A DNA stretch of 64,000 nucleotides from NCBI RefSeq assembly GCF_032773895.1, contig NZ_CP120416.1, positions 1,300,001-1,364,000 of the forward strand, in the 5' to 3' direction. Numbering within the stretch: the stretch's first letter is position 1; each line of letters starts with the position of its first letter. The position numbers and the translations under genes were made by a program. This DNA comes from Teredinibacter sp. KSP-S5-2 (GTDB taxonomy: Bacteria; Pseudomonadota; Gammaproteobacteria; Pseudomonadales; Cellvibrionaceae). The notes beneath the pieces are model-generated. The model was given only the letters and a program-made list of their open reading frames with translations. It ran no database searches and had not been told where the DNA came from. Of this stretch, positions 17,993-27,061 are shown in pieces.

Positions 17993-18465
17993 AAAATATC
18001 ATTCGACAAGAGATTTCGTCTTTTTATGCAGACTATTGTCAAGCGTTGGATAGTAGTGATGTTACCCGGTGGCCTGACTTTTTCTTCGACGATTGTGAAT
18101 ACCGTTTAACAACTCGTGAAAATCTGAATGATGACCTCGAACTGGCATTTATACGTTGTATTGGTAAATCGATGTTACGCGATCGAGCCGAAGGGTTAAA
18201 AAATGCGGTGTTTTATCGTGAGAGACTACAGCGAAGACTTGTAAGTGGTATCCAGGTGGATTTTGTAAAAGCCGATTTAACCCGGTTCGAATGTAAGACC
18301 ACCCTGGCGCTCATCGAAAGCTATGATGGTCAGCCATCTTCGTTGCTTGTTTGCGGAGAAACTCAAGATTCGATTGTAGTCGATCATGGCGAATACAGAT
18401 TTCAAAAAAGAATGTGCATTATCGATTCGGACACCATACCGGATTCCCTGGTTTACCCTCTATAG
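17974..18465 (+). CDS. Rieske oxygenase beta (small) subunit
   Basis: The 163-residue protein is of the SnoaL/NTF2-like type found in ring-hydroxylating dioxygenase small subunits: YADYCQALDSSDVTRWPDFF at the N-terminus, RERLQRRLVSG in the middle and a YRFQKRMCIIDSDTIPDSL tail. The product lacks cofactor motifs and would be structural in an alpha3beta3 oligomer. It begins inside the alpha gene (19-nt overlap), with an AAGG ribosome-binding site in the alpha coding sequence. Confidence 0.88.
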   Translation: MDERLLKNIIRQEISSFYADYCQALDSSDVTRWPDFFFDDCEYRLTTRENLNDDLELAFIRCIGKSMLRDRAEGLKNAVFYRERLQRRLVSGIQVDFVKADLTRFECKTTLALIESYDGQPSSLLVCGETQDSIVVDHGEYRFQKRMCIIDSDTIPDSLVYPL

Positions 18466-18510
18466 AAAAAATTTGTTAAAGCACATAACGTTAATAATTG
18501 GAGAATAACT

Positions 18511-20391
18511 GTGAAAGCAAAAATATCTGATCATCCAATGAAAAAGGTGGCAGTAATCGGCGCCGGATTATCAGGCTTGGTGACGATCAAAGAACTAATC
18601 GAAGAAAGTCATTCTGTCGTTTGCTTTGAGCAGGAGGATGATATTGGCGGTGCTTTTTATAATAAAGAATCGAAAGGTGGGATATATAACGAAATGCATC
18701 TTACCGTTTCCAATTATTTTATGTCCTTTTCTTCGCATCTTCCAGAAGATTTAAAACGCCGTTTTTGGACTGCGTCGGAGTATCTGGAGTATTTGCACAG
18801 TTTTGTTGAAAAATTTGCACTGAAGAAGTTTATCCGTTTTAAAACTGAGGTGGTGAATATCACTCAAGTTGATGAAGAAACCTGGAAGGTGTTTTATAAA
18901 GATCAAAGCGGGGATTTGCAATCGGAGTACTTTGACTCTATCGCTATATGCAGCGGAAAATTCCGCAACCCGAATGTGCCGAATATACAAGGCCTGGAGA
19001 GTTTTAAAGGAAGAATTCATCACAGTTTTAATTACAAAACACCAGAGCAGTTTGAAGGCAAAAAGGTGGTGTGTATTGGTATTGGAGAATCCGGTTCGGA
19101 TATCGTTCACCAGATATCAAAAGTAGCAGATGCAGCGCATCTGGTGGTGAATCGGCCAAAAAGCATTATTTCACGTATTATTTTTGGTGATACGGGGGAT
19201 TCCAGAACCACTCGCGCTGCACATTACTCGTTTTTGGTGAATCAATCTATTTTTGAGGCATCATTGAAAAAACGCGTTATGGCGAGAGGAATTCGTCATT
19301 ACCAAAATAAAAATCAGGGTCAGTTAAGTGCAATCTGGATGTGGAAGTATCTGGTTAAATTTGGTTTGCATGGTGAGTTTACCAACAAAAACGATGTGTT
19401 TTTCCAGGATATCGACTTCGAACGACTCAAGCTGCATATGTTCGGCATTGATCATGTGGTTGAAGATGGTGTGGTATTGAATGATGGATCAAAAATCGAA
19501 TGTACAGATATTATGCTGTCCACTGGCTACAAAACCCAGTTTGATGTGATTGATCACCCTGCAGCGAATGAGGTTGCGGACAATGTGCGTAATAACTATT
19601 GTCATATGATTCACCCGGATTTGCGGGAGTCCCTGGTGTGGATCGGTTTTGTTCGCCCTGATGTCGGAGGTGTGCCGACAATCGCTGAATTACAGGCGAG
19701 ATATTATGCTTCTTTATTATCCAAACGCCGTGAGTTACCTGCCGACGATGTCTTGCGAGAAAAAGTTAAAACTATGAAAGCTAAAGAGGAGTTCTATTTT
19801 TCTCTGGAGCCTGATAAATCAGAAAATGTTCGTTATTTGAAGTTTACTACCTACTTAGCCGGGCTGATTGGAGCGGAAGCTAAGTGGTATAAGCTAATCC
19901 TTAATCCTCGTTTATTCTTTAATTTTTATCATGGCAGTATGGTTGCTGCACAATTCAGGCTGCAGGGGCATGGTAAAAACTATAAGGCTGCAAAAGACTT
20001 TATTAATAAAAAGGTCGGGGTTACCCGAGCGCCACTTTCTCACTTGGCTTTCTTTATCCCACTTGGAACTGTATTGAGTGCGGTTGCACCGGTGTTTCGT
20101 CGGATAGTGAAAATGCTAAATATTGAGGATGTGGATTTCAATATGAAAAATGACTTTCTGTCGATAGAAGATATTATTCGATATCAATGGCCCGGAGGGA
20201 AAAGTATCTCTCATTTAAACTCCTCTACACCATTAAAACAGATTTTCACCAAAGACTATGAATGGGAAGGGTTCCGCTATTTCCTTCGAGAGCGATATGC
20301 CGTTGATCCAAGAATAACCGTCAACTCGACGATTACTATTGGAGATCTAGACCGAATGCTTCAGACCGATACCGAAGTCGAGCCGGCTTAA
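18511..20391 (+). CDS. Flavin-containing monooxygenase with long C-terminal extension
   Basis: The 626-residue protein has the FAD Rossmann motif GAGLSG (about residues 18-23), the class B monooxygenase fingerprint FKGRIHHSFNY and the NADPH motif GIGESG. It is clearly homologous to the two tandem FMOs at 56812-60047 (shared EMHLTVSNYFMSFSS-like block). It has roughly 100 more residues, partly as a C-terminal tail (IEDIIRYQWPGGKS region). The start is GTG 18511 with GGAG upstream; ATG 18538 is an alternative. FMOs hydroxylate nitrogen or sulfur or carry out Baeyer-Villiger oxidation. Next to the Rieske and HDO-like genes it suggests sequential oxidation of one substrate. Confidence 0.88.
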   Translation: MKAKISDHPMKKVAVIGAGLSGLVTIKELIEESHSVVCFEQEDDIGGAFYNKESKGGIYNEMHLTVSNYFMSFSSHLPEDLKRRFWTASEYLEYLHSFVEKFALKKFIRFKTEVVNITQVDEETWKVFYKDQSGDLQSEYFDSIAICSGKFRNPNVPNIQGLESFKGRIHHSFNYKTPEQFEGKKVVCIGIGESGSDIVHQISKVADAAHLVVNRPKSIISRIIFGDTGDSRTTRAAHYSFLVNQSIFEASLKKRVMARGIRHYQNKNQGQLSAIWMWKYLVKFGLHGEFTNKNDVFFQDIDFERLKLHMFGIDHVVEDGVVLNDGSKIECTDIMLSTGYKTQFDVIDHPAANEVADNVRNNYCHMIHPDLRESLVWIGFVRPDVGGVPTIAELQARYYASLLSKRRELPADDVLREKVKTMKAKEEFYFSLEPDKSENVRYLKFTTYLAGLIGAEAKWYKLILNPRLFFNFYHGSMVAAQFRLQGHGKNYKAAKDFINKKVGVTRAPLSHLAFFIPLGTVLSAVAPVFRRIVKMLNIEDVDFNMKNDFLSIEDIIRYQWPGGKSISHLNSSTPLKQIFTKDYEWEGFRYFLRERYAVDPRITVNSTITIGDLDRMLQTDTEVEPA

Positions 20392-20475
20392 TAGGTGTTT
20401 ATAAAATACACACTAGTCTAGCCTAGACTTTGTCTGCTTAGATCTGTGTTATGGCCTTTATTTGGGAGTGTCGGG

Positions 20476-21411
20476 TTGATACGTGGTTTATTGAAAGAAA
20501 ATATAAAAGCGGTGTATACACTTTTATCTTTACTTGCTGTGGGAACGCTGTTGTCGTTATCGGTATCCCTGAGCAAGTTTGCCTATTTAGACGGTATTGA
20601 CCCGATTGCGTTTCTGTTTGTGTCATCAACGATTGCCGGCTGCATTCTGCAAATTGTTTCCCTGTCGATGGGATACCGCTTTTTCCCCAGCCGTATTGCC
20701 TACGAATACGCTTTGGTAACAGGAATTGTTTTTGCGTTGACGAACGTGATGTCTTTTTTGGTGGTGAATCGGGTTGGTGTGGGCTATTTGTCAATATTGT
20801 TAACCTTCCCAATATCGATCACCTGGTTTTTATCCATATTTATGGGCCTGGCGGCGCTTAGGGTAAAACAATTACTGGGAACCATGTTGTGTATCGCTGG
20901 TGGTGTACTGCTTTCGTTATCAACCAATCAAATTGCACCGCAGTCTTATCCTTGGAGCTATATTGCCTTATTGATTCCAATAGTTATTTCGGTCGGGAAT
21001 ATTTATCGATCCTGTCGTTGGCCTGATGGTATTCATGCTATTCAACTGGCATCTGTGATGCTTCTTTCATCCAGTGCATTAATATGGGGAGTTCAGTATA
21101 CCCTGTCCAGTTCCTGGGAGGCGGATATTATCGGGGTTTTTGCCCAACCAAAGTGGTTGATAGGGGAAGTGATTGTTTACATTTTTATGTACTATTTGTT
21201 TTTTGTGGTACAGCGGCTTTCCGGCCCGGTATATATCAGCCTGATTGGTGTCATTGCTTCGATGACGGGTGCGTTAATTTCAGTGACATTTTTAAGTGAA
21301 ACTATCTCTGTCGGTATGATGGCTGCGATTCTTGTCATTATTCTCGGCCTTGCCGTGTTTGGCATTATGCCCCAAAAGCCCCAGTTACAGGAAATAGAAG
21401 GCCAGACATAA
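20476..21411 (+). CDS. EamA/DMT-family membrane transporter
   Basis: The 311-residue protein is almost wholly hydrophobic with about ten helices and two internal homologous halves, as in EamA (drug/metabolite) exporters. The start is taken as TTG 20476, where GGGAG is correctly spaced. A GTG at 20446 keeps the frame open but has no ribosome-binding site. As the last gene of the cluster (84 nt after the FMO) it is a natural candidate to export the pathway product. It is convergent with the LysR gene, with only 14 nt between the stops. Confidence 0.8.
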   Translation: MIRGLLKENIKAVYTLLSLLAVGTLLSLSVSLSKFAYLDGIDPIAFLFVSSTIAGCILQIVSLSMGYRFFPSRIAYEYALVTGIVFALTNVMSFLVVNRVGVGYLSILLTFPISITWFLSIFMGLAALRVKQLLGTMLCIAGGVLLSLSTNQIAPQSYPWSYIALLIPIVISVGNIYRSCRWPDGIHAIQLASVMLLSSSALIWGVQYTLSSSWEADIIGVFAQPKWLIGEVIVYIFMYYLFFVVQRLSGPVYISLIGVIASMTGALISVTFLSETISVGMMAAILVIILGLAVFGIMPQKPQLQEIEGQT

Positions 21412-21425
21412 ATGCCTTTCGCAAG

Positions 21426-22316
21426 TTAAATATGATCAAACTGCTTGGTCAAAAAATCGATGAACAGGCGGACTTTATTCGGAATATATTCCCTGTGGGG
21501 AATAATCGCGTACAGAGAAAATGACAGGTTGGTTTGATTGGGTAAAAGTTCGATCAGTTTTCCAGTATGTAAATCATCCTGAATCATAAAGGTGGGCAGT
21601 AAAGCAATACCTAACCCTTTTACCGCCAGTTTTCGAATGGTTTGAGGGCTGTTGATGGTAATGATTGGTTGAACTTCAACGGATTCCTCTAACGGTTCAC
21701 AGGTTTTGAAGGGCCATTTGGATTTTATCGTCAGGTTTGAATCGATAATACACTGATGTGATGTTAACTCCGATGGGTTTTGTGGCGCACCATAACGACT
21801 GATGTAGATCGGCGATGCACAGAGTTTAAAGCTGAATTCCGATAATTTACGAGAGATCAGATTTGAACTGACGGTTTCTCCAACCCTAATGGCCAGATCG
21901 ACGCCTTCTTCCAGCAAGTCAATTTTTCGGTTGGTTAGTTGTACATCCAGATGCAGGTCAGGGTAGGTTTCAATAAATAACGGAAGTTTTGGGGCGAGTA
22001 ATAATTCGCCAAAGGTAACCGAGGTGCTTATTTTGAGTGAACCTTTTAATACGCCTTTTTTCTCTGATACCACATCCACCAGTGAGGAAAATTCACTCAG
22101 TAATACCAGGGATTGGTTGTAATATTTAACACCGGCTTCTGTTGGCGCTATTTTTCTTGTGGAACGATTGAAAAGCCTGACGCCAAACTGGTTTTCAACT
22201 GTACCCACATATTTGCTGATCAAAGCCTTGGATAAGCCCAAGCGTTCACCGGCTGCTGTAAACGAACCCGTTTCAACAACAGCAACAATGGTTTTTATTC
22301 CATCAAGTGTATCCAT
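21426..22316 (-). CDS. LysR-family transcriptional regulator
   Basis: The 296-residue protein has an N-terminal winged helix-turn-helix (FTAAGERLGLSKALISKYVG, then LFNRSTRKIAPTEAG) and a periplasmic-binding-protein-like effector domain of normal length. It resembles the CrgA/PA-type LysR group. It is convergent with the EamA gene, so if it controls the oxidative cluster it must act at the distant promoter before 13458. Ligand unknown. Confidence 0.9.
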   Translation of the reverse strand: MDTLDGIKTIVAVVETGSFTAAGERLGLSKALISKYVGTVENQFGVRLFNRSTRKIAPTEAGVKYYNQSLVLLSEFSSLVDVVSEKKGVLKGSLKISTSVTFGELLLAPKLPLFIETYPDLHLDVQLTNRKIDLLEEGVDLAIRVGETVSSNLISRKLSEFSFKLCASPIYISRYGAPQNPSELTSHQCIIDSNLTIKSKWPFKTCEPLEESVEVQPIITINSPQTIRKLAVKGLGIALLPTFMIQDDLHTGKLIELLPNQTNLSFSLYAIIPHREYIPNKVRLFIDFLTKQFDHI

Positions 22317-22845
22317 GGTTTAAAAAAAACTACAAAGAATGAGAAATAAAACAGGTTTGATCATTTTATTCGCGTCAATAGATGGTTGAGAACTCGAACG
22401 GCTGGTCAATATTGGTGATTTTTATATTAACAGATAGAAATAGTCTCAGTTATTTCTTTCATAAAAAATTGGACATTAGTCTTAGTTGAATTCCACTTTT
22501 CATTGGTTGAAATTGTTGCGTACTACTTGGTAATGAGACCTATGTCGATAATTCTTATCAATATATTTTATTTCGTTTTCCATAGTATTTTCTTGGGAAA
22601 TTTTAGATTGTGTCAACTGTAAGTTATTACATTGATTTCAATGCGAATTTGAATTTTGTTTTACGAGTTGAAGCTGATTGTAAACCCCGTATTGATTAAT
22701 AGGGGTGGAGTGTTAATGTCGCCGATTTTATTTTCTTATGTTTTGGGTAAGGTAGAAAAGTATGTGGAAAATGTACGGGAGCTCTGGTCACAGCGAAATT
22801 ATATTTTTGTTTATGGTATGACCAGAGAAGGATGTTTAAAGCGAC
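22317..22845. other. 530-nt intergenic region, no convincing gene
   Basis: AT-rich sequence between the LysR start and the nsrR stop. It should hold the LysR promoter. A plus-strand frame at 22656-22928 has no family features and overlaps nsrR antisense, so I do not call it. Confidence 0.5.
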
Positions 22846-23280
22846 CTAACCGATATTTAACAGTTTTTGCAGTTCTTTCCGTTTGTTCTTGGGGACAAGA
22901 TCTGCCAGGGAATAATTATCTAAGGTAGAGAAGAAGCTCTCCAATGCTTCGGCGAATACCGTTTTCAAGTGGCAGGCGGGGGTAATAACACAGGTCCCAT
23001 TCTCACCAAAGCACTCTACCAGTGGCGAACCTTGTTCCATTTCACGAACCAGTTGGCCAAGGTTTATGGATTCTGCTTCCACTCCCAAAGTGACACCACC
23101 ATTTTTGCCTCGTGTCGCTTTCACATAGCCTTTATTGTTCAGTGCCTGAACCACTTTCATTAAGTGGTTTTTAGAAATGCTGTAGTTATCGGCAATCTCT
23201 TGAATGGTGGTCGAGCCTTCCCGTGTTGCAAGGTACATCAGTACGCGTAAGGAATAGTCGGTATAACGGGTGACGTGCAT
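22846..23280 (-). CDS. nsrR: Nitric-oxide-sensing Rrf2 repressor NsrR
   Basis: The 144-residue Rrf2-family protein has an N-terminal winged helix (TRYTDYSLRVLMYLATR) and the NsrR iron-sulfur cysteines C90, C97 and C103 (ECFGENGTC, then PAC). It represses NO-detoxification genes until NO destroys its cluster. It is divergent from ric and norZ. Two strong NsrR-type operators lie in the 167-nt gap, so it probably controls both directions, including itself. Confidence 0.92.
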   Translation of the reverse strand: MHVTRYTDYSLRVLMYLATREGSTTIQEIADNYSISKNHLMKVVQALNNKGYVKATRGKNGGVTLGVEAESINLGQLVREMEQGSPLVECFGENGTCVITPACHLKTVFAEALESFFSTLDNYSLADLVPKNKRKELQKLLNIG

Positions 23281-23335
23281 GACGGTTCTGCTCCTGATAC
23301 CTGAATCGGCAGCAATATTCGTTGCTATCTACTTA

Positions 23336-23358
23336 AACATGTATTTATTTTACATCTT
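23336..23358. promoter_or_regulatory. NsrR operator, nsrR-proximal
   Basis: A 23-bp partial palindrome with arms AACATGTATTT (23336-23346) and TTTTACATCTT (23348-23358) around one central base. It matches the 11-1-11 NsrR consensus of AAGATGYATTT-like arms. It is centred about 67 nt before the nsrR start. Confidence 0.7.
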
Positions 23359-23385
23359 TAATAAATAGGCGTAAACTCCAGTTTA

Positions 23386-23408
23386 AAGATGTAATTTATA
23401 TGCATCTT
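23386..23408. promoter_or_regulatory. NsrR operator, ric-proximal
   Basis: A 23-bp site with arms AAGATGTAATT (23386-23396) and ATATGCATCTT (23398-23408). The outer AAGATG and CATCTT are perfect inverted repeats and match the NsrR consensus closely. It is centred about 51 nt before the ric start at 23448. Confidence 0.78.
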
Positions 23409-23447
23409 ATAGGTTTCTACTGCATTTATTCTATTTGGGAGGTCATC

Positions 23448-24116
23448 ATGAGTCTGTTGCATACGCCGTTAAGCGAAATAGCTTGCAAGATACCCGGCTC
23501 AACTGCGGTTTTTCACCGTTACCGGTTGGACTTTTGTTGTGGAGGTCAGCAGGTATTGGGCGAAGCTCTGGCGAAAAAGAACCTGGATGAAGAGGAGGTG
23601 CTAAGTGCACTGGAGAGCTTGCAGTTGGGGGCTCAGGTGAATCATACAGACTGGAGTGAGGTAGAGGATTCTGCACTTATCGACCACATCCTTACCCGTT
23701 TCCATGCTGTTCATCGCGAGCAAATGCCAGAACTAATTCGTCTGGCTCAGCGTGTAGAAGCTGTGCATGGTGATAAGCCGGATTGCCCGGTGGGATTGGC
23801 TGACCATTTGACTGCTGTACATCAGGCGATGCTGTCACATATGCAGAAGGAAGAGGCAATTTTGTTTCCAATGCTACAAAACGGCCAGTATCAAATGAGC
23901 GGTGGTCCTATTGGTGTGATGCGTCAGGAGCACGATAGCCACGGTGCTGACTTAGCTAGAATCGATATGCTGACCAACAACATTACGCCTCCGGAAAATG
24001 CGTGCAACACCTGGCAAGCACTTTACTCTGCGTTAGCGACGTTTAAAGCCGATCTGATGGAGCATATTCACCTGGAAAACAATGTGCTATTTGCTCGCGC
24101 GCAAAAAGGGGCATAA
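23448..24116 (+). CDS. ytfE: Iron-sulfur cluster repair diiron protein RIC (YtfE/ScdA/DnrN)
   Basis: The 222-residue protein has the N-terminal ScdA domain with FHRYRLDFCCGG, then a hemerythrin-like four-helix domain with diiron ligand motifs HAVHREQMPEL, HMQKEEAILFP, RQEHDSHG and EHIHLEN. It repairs iron-sulfur clusters damaged by NO in the cytoplasm. The ATG at 23448 matches the family N-terminus (MSLLHTPLSEIA); the frame open to 23400 crosses the NsrR operator. It ends 2 nt before norZ, so the two are co-transcribed under NsrR. Confidence 0.93.
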   Translation: MSLLHTPLSEIACKIPGSTAVFHRYRLDFCCGGQQVLGEALAKKNLDEEEVLSALESLQLGAQVNHTDWSEVEDSALIDHILTRFHAVHREQMPELIRLAQRVEAVHGDKPDCPVGLADHLTAVHQAMLSHMQKEEAILFPMLQNGQYQMSGGPIGVMRQEHDSHGADLARIDMLTNNITPPENACNTWQALYSALATFKADLMEHIHLENNVLFARAQKGA

Positions 24117-24118
24117 CC

Positions 24119-26419
24119 ATGAGGCAATATTACAAACATTGGTGGACATTAATTGGCATCCTTGCTGTGACCTTTGGTTTACTGGGGTTCTTTGGTCACG
24201 AGGTATATCGCAATGCACCTCCTATTCCAGACCGGGTACTTTCGCCTTCCGGGGAAGTATTAATGACTCAGGATTCCATTTTAGATGGCCAGACTGCCTG
24301 GCAATCTGTCGGAGGAATGCAGCTTGGCTCGATATGGGGGCATGGTGCCTACCAGGCACCGGACTGGACTGCTGACTGGTTACATCGCGAGTTAATCCAT
24401 TGGCTTAACCTTGCTGCCCAGGATGAATACGGCAAATATTATGATGAGCTTGGCGGGGCAGAGCAGAATAACCTGCGTTATGAACTGGTTCAGGCCTATC
24501 GCTCAAGCAGTTACAACGCAGAACAAAAAGCACTGGTATTAAGCGAAAGGCGTGTGCAAGCCATTGCGTTAACGGCGGATTACTATAATCGCCTGTTTGG
24601 TGGCTCACCTGAATTACAGGGAACTCGTGAAAGCTATGCGATGAAGGAAGTGACGCTTCCAGATGATGAGCGTAGAGAAAAACTGACACAATTCTTTTTC
24701 TGGACTGCCTGGGCCGCTGCAACCGAACGTGAACCTGATGGTGCAACCTATACCAATAACTGGCCACACGAGCCACTGATAAATAATGTTCCCACAGCCG
24801 AAAATATTGTTTGGTCTATCGTTAGCGTCGTGCTGTTAGTTTTCGGCGTGGGTAGCCTGGTTTGGATATGGTCATTTGTTCGTAAAGAAGAAGATGTTGT
24901 ACCTGTTCCTGCGGCAGATCCATTGACAACGTTTCAGTTAACACCTTCACAAAAAGCATTGGGGAAATATTTATTTGTGGTGGTGGTGTTGTTTACCTTT
25001 CAGGTTTTTCTTGGCGGTTTTACTGCCCACTATACGGTTGAAGGGCAGGGGTTCTACGGTATTCAAACATCCGAGTGGTTTCCCTATAGCCTGGTGCGTA
25101 CCTGGCATATTCAATCTGCGTTATTTTGGATTGCAACGGGTTTTCTTGCAGCGGGTTTATTTTTGGCTCCGATTATTAATGGCGGTAAAGATCCCAAATT
25201 TCAAAAGCTGGGTGTAGACGTGCTTTTTGGGGCGCTTATTGCCGTGGTTGTGGGTTCATTTATTGGTAATTATTTGGCCATTGCCCAAGCACTTCCTCCC
25301 GAATGGAGTTTTTGGTTGGGGCATCAGGGGTATGAATATGTTGATCTTGGTCGGTTATGGCAGATTGGTAAATTTACCGGTGTTGTTCTTTGGTTAGTGC
25401 TTATGTTGCGCGGTATTGTGCCGGCGTTGCAGCAGCCGGGCGATAAAAATCTGCTGGCTCTGTTGACTGCATCCGTCACCGCGATTGGTTTGTTTTACGG
25501 TGCTGGCTTCTTTTATGGTGAGCGAACTCACCTTTCCATGATGGAATACTGGCGTTGGTGGATTGTTCATTTATGGGTAGAAGGCTTCTTCGAAGTTTTT
25601 GCCACAACCGCGCTTGCATTTATTTTCTGTAACCTTGGGTTGGTCTCGAAAAAAGTGGCAACGGCTGCTTCACTTGCATCGGCGTCATTATTTTTATTGG
25701 GTGGTGTGCCGGGTACTTTCCATCATTTATATTTTTCCGGTACCACCACGCCGGTCATGGCGGTCGGTGCAACTTTCTCTGCGCTTGAGGTCGTACCTTT
25801 GATCGTACTGGGTTACGAAGCTTGGGAGCACTGGCGATTAAAGCGTGCTGCGCAGTGGATGGAATACATTAAATGGCCATTGATGTGTTTTATCGCTGTG
25901 GCTTTCTGGAATATGTTGGGTGCGGGTGTACTGGGTTTCGCCATTAATCCGCCCGTGTCGCTTTATTATGTGCAAGGCTTAAATACAACAGCAACCCACG
26001 GACATGCAGCACTATTCGGTGTGTATGGGTTTCTGGCATTAGGTTTTACGCTGCTGGTGTTACGTTATATCCGACCTCATTTGGTGTTTGATGACCGATT
26101 AATGAAAGTGGGGTTCTGGTGGTTGAATGCTGGTTTGGTATTAATGCTGTTTACCAGTTTATTACCTATCGGTGTTATTCAGTTTATCGCCAGTGCTTCG
26201 GAAGGGTTGTGGTACGCGCGTAGTGAAGGCTTTATGCAAAGCGGTGTGTTGGAAAATTTACGTTGGATACGAACCGTGGGTGATGTGGTATTTATCATCG
26301 GTGCGCTTGCGGTAACCTGGCAGGTAGTCAAAGGTGTGTTTTCTTATTCCACTGCGAGTGTTGATCAATCTACGGTTGAGTCTCTTGATTTAGTTGAATC
26401 AGGAGAGTCTGTGGCATAA
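24119..26419 (+). CDS. norZ: Quinol-dependent nitric oxide reductase (qNOR)
   Basis: The 766-residue single-subunit enzyme reduces NO to N2O with electrons from quinol in the inner membrane. The N-terminal part (about residues 1-270) is the NorC-like extension with a periplasmic domain. The rest is the heme-copper-oxidase-like core, with metal-site elements in WWIVHLWVEGFFEV, TFHHLYFSG and ATHGHAALFGVYG. Length and order fit qNOR rather than the two-subunit cNOR. It follows ric directly, and the pair forms an NO-detoxification operon. Two repeat elements follow it. Confidence 0.94.
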   Translation: MRQYYKHWWTLIGILAVTFGLLGFFGHEVYRNAPPIPDRVLSPSGEVLMTQDSILDGQTAWQSVGGMQLGSIWGHGAYQAPDWTADWLHRELIHWLNLAAQDEYGKYYDELGGAEQNNLRYELVQAYRSSSYNAEQKALVLSERRVQAIALTADYYNRLFGGSPELQGTRESYAMKEVTLPDDERREKLTQFFFWTAWAAATEREPDGATYTNNWPHEPLINNVPTAENIVWSIVSVVLLVFGVGSLVWIWSFVRKEEDVVPVPAADPLTTFQLTPSQKALGKYLFVVVVLFTFQVFLGGFTAHYTVEGQGFYGIQTSEWFPYSLVRTWHIQSALFWIATGFLAAGLFLAPIINGGKDPKFQKLGVDVLFGALIAVVVGSFIGNYLAIAQALPPEWSFWLGHQGYEYVDLGRLWQIGKFTGVVLWLVLMLRGIVPALQQPGDKNLLALLTASVTAIGLFYGAGFFYGERTHLSMMEYWRWWIVHLWVEGFFEVFATTALAFIFCNLGLVSKKVATAASLASASLFLLGGVPGTFHHLYFSGTTTPVMAVGATFSALEVVPLIVLGYEAWEHWRLKRAAQWMEYIKWPLMCFIAVAFWNMLGAGVLGFAINPPVSLYYVQGLNTTATHGHAALFGVYGFLALGFTLLVLRYIRPHLVFDDRLMKVGFWWLNAGLVLMLFTSLLPIGVIQFIASASEGLWYARSEGFMQSGVLENLRWIRTVGDVVFIIGALAVTWQVVKGVFSYSTASVDQSTVESLDLVESGESVA

Positions 26420-26463
26420 CGATTGTATTTACGCACGCCGTATGTGCAGTTCAAAATGAGGAA

Positions 26464-26554
26464 ACGTATTCACCTTTGAAGACTATCGGAGGCAGGAAGC
26501 CGACGATAAGCGTATAGGGATATATTTACAGCGAGTCTGAAAAGGTGAATACGT
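26464..26554. repeat. Hairpin repeat element, copy 1
   Basis: Perfect 14-bp terminal inverted repeats, ACGTATTCACCTTT (26464-26477) and AAAGGTGAATACGT (26541-26554), enclose a core with GGAGGCAGGAAGCCGACGAT and AAGCGTATAGGGATATAT. The core recurs at 53071-53143 and, more diverged, in copy 2. The element is non-coding and folds into a long stem. Confidence 0.8.
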
Positions 26555-26660
26555 TGCCGAAAAGGAAACAAGGTGTAATCGTGTTTCAGGCGAACCAAAA
26601 AATAGTATCTGGAAGGGTAGAATGCAAAATAAGCTGAGTGATAAGAGGCGTTCATTTAGT

Positions 26661-26806
26661 GGCAACCTTTCCGTCTTGGTAGACCTTCGAAGGCATCGGT
26701 GCAGGGAGCACCTTATTAGAATAACGTAGGAGCCGTTATCGAGGATGCCGACGGTGAGCGTACAGGGAAGTGCTCACAGCGTGTCTGTAAAGGTTGAAAG
26801 GTTGCC
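26661..26806. repeat. Hairpin repeat element, copy 2
   Basis: Perfect 11-bp ends GGCAACCTTTC (26661-26671) and GAAAGGTTGCC (26796-26806). The right half (GATGCCGACGGTGAGCGTAC, then CACAGCGTGTCTGTAAAGG) is a diverged version of copy 1, while the left half carries an extra segment. It lies about 106 nt after copy 1 in the 640-nt gap between norZ and the HPP-CBS gene. Confidence 0.7.
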
Positions 26807-27061
26807 TGAGAGTTTGAACTCCTTAATACTTCATCGCGAGCATTTTGGTTATACCGCTTTTGCCAGATAGTATTTTTATAATAGTAACTAATTAGTTAAA
26901 TCAGTAATTCCCGTAAGCATTGTCTTACCTCAATAGAGATAATCGCGTTCTGCCCGTTATTGGTACAATTTAAACAAAAAATTAACCAGGCAAAAATATT
27001 AAGACTTACCCATCGTGGATAAAAGGGTAGGGACAGTTAACGTATCGTATATTGATATATC

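Noticed and set aside
22656-22928. Plus-strand open frame of 90 codons
   Set aside because: No family features and its 3' part runs antisense over nsrR, which is well supported.
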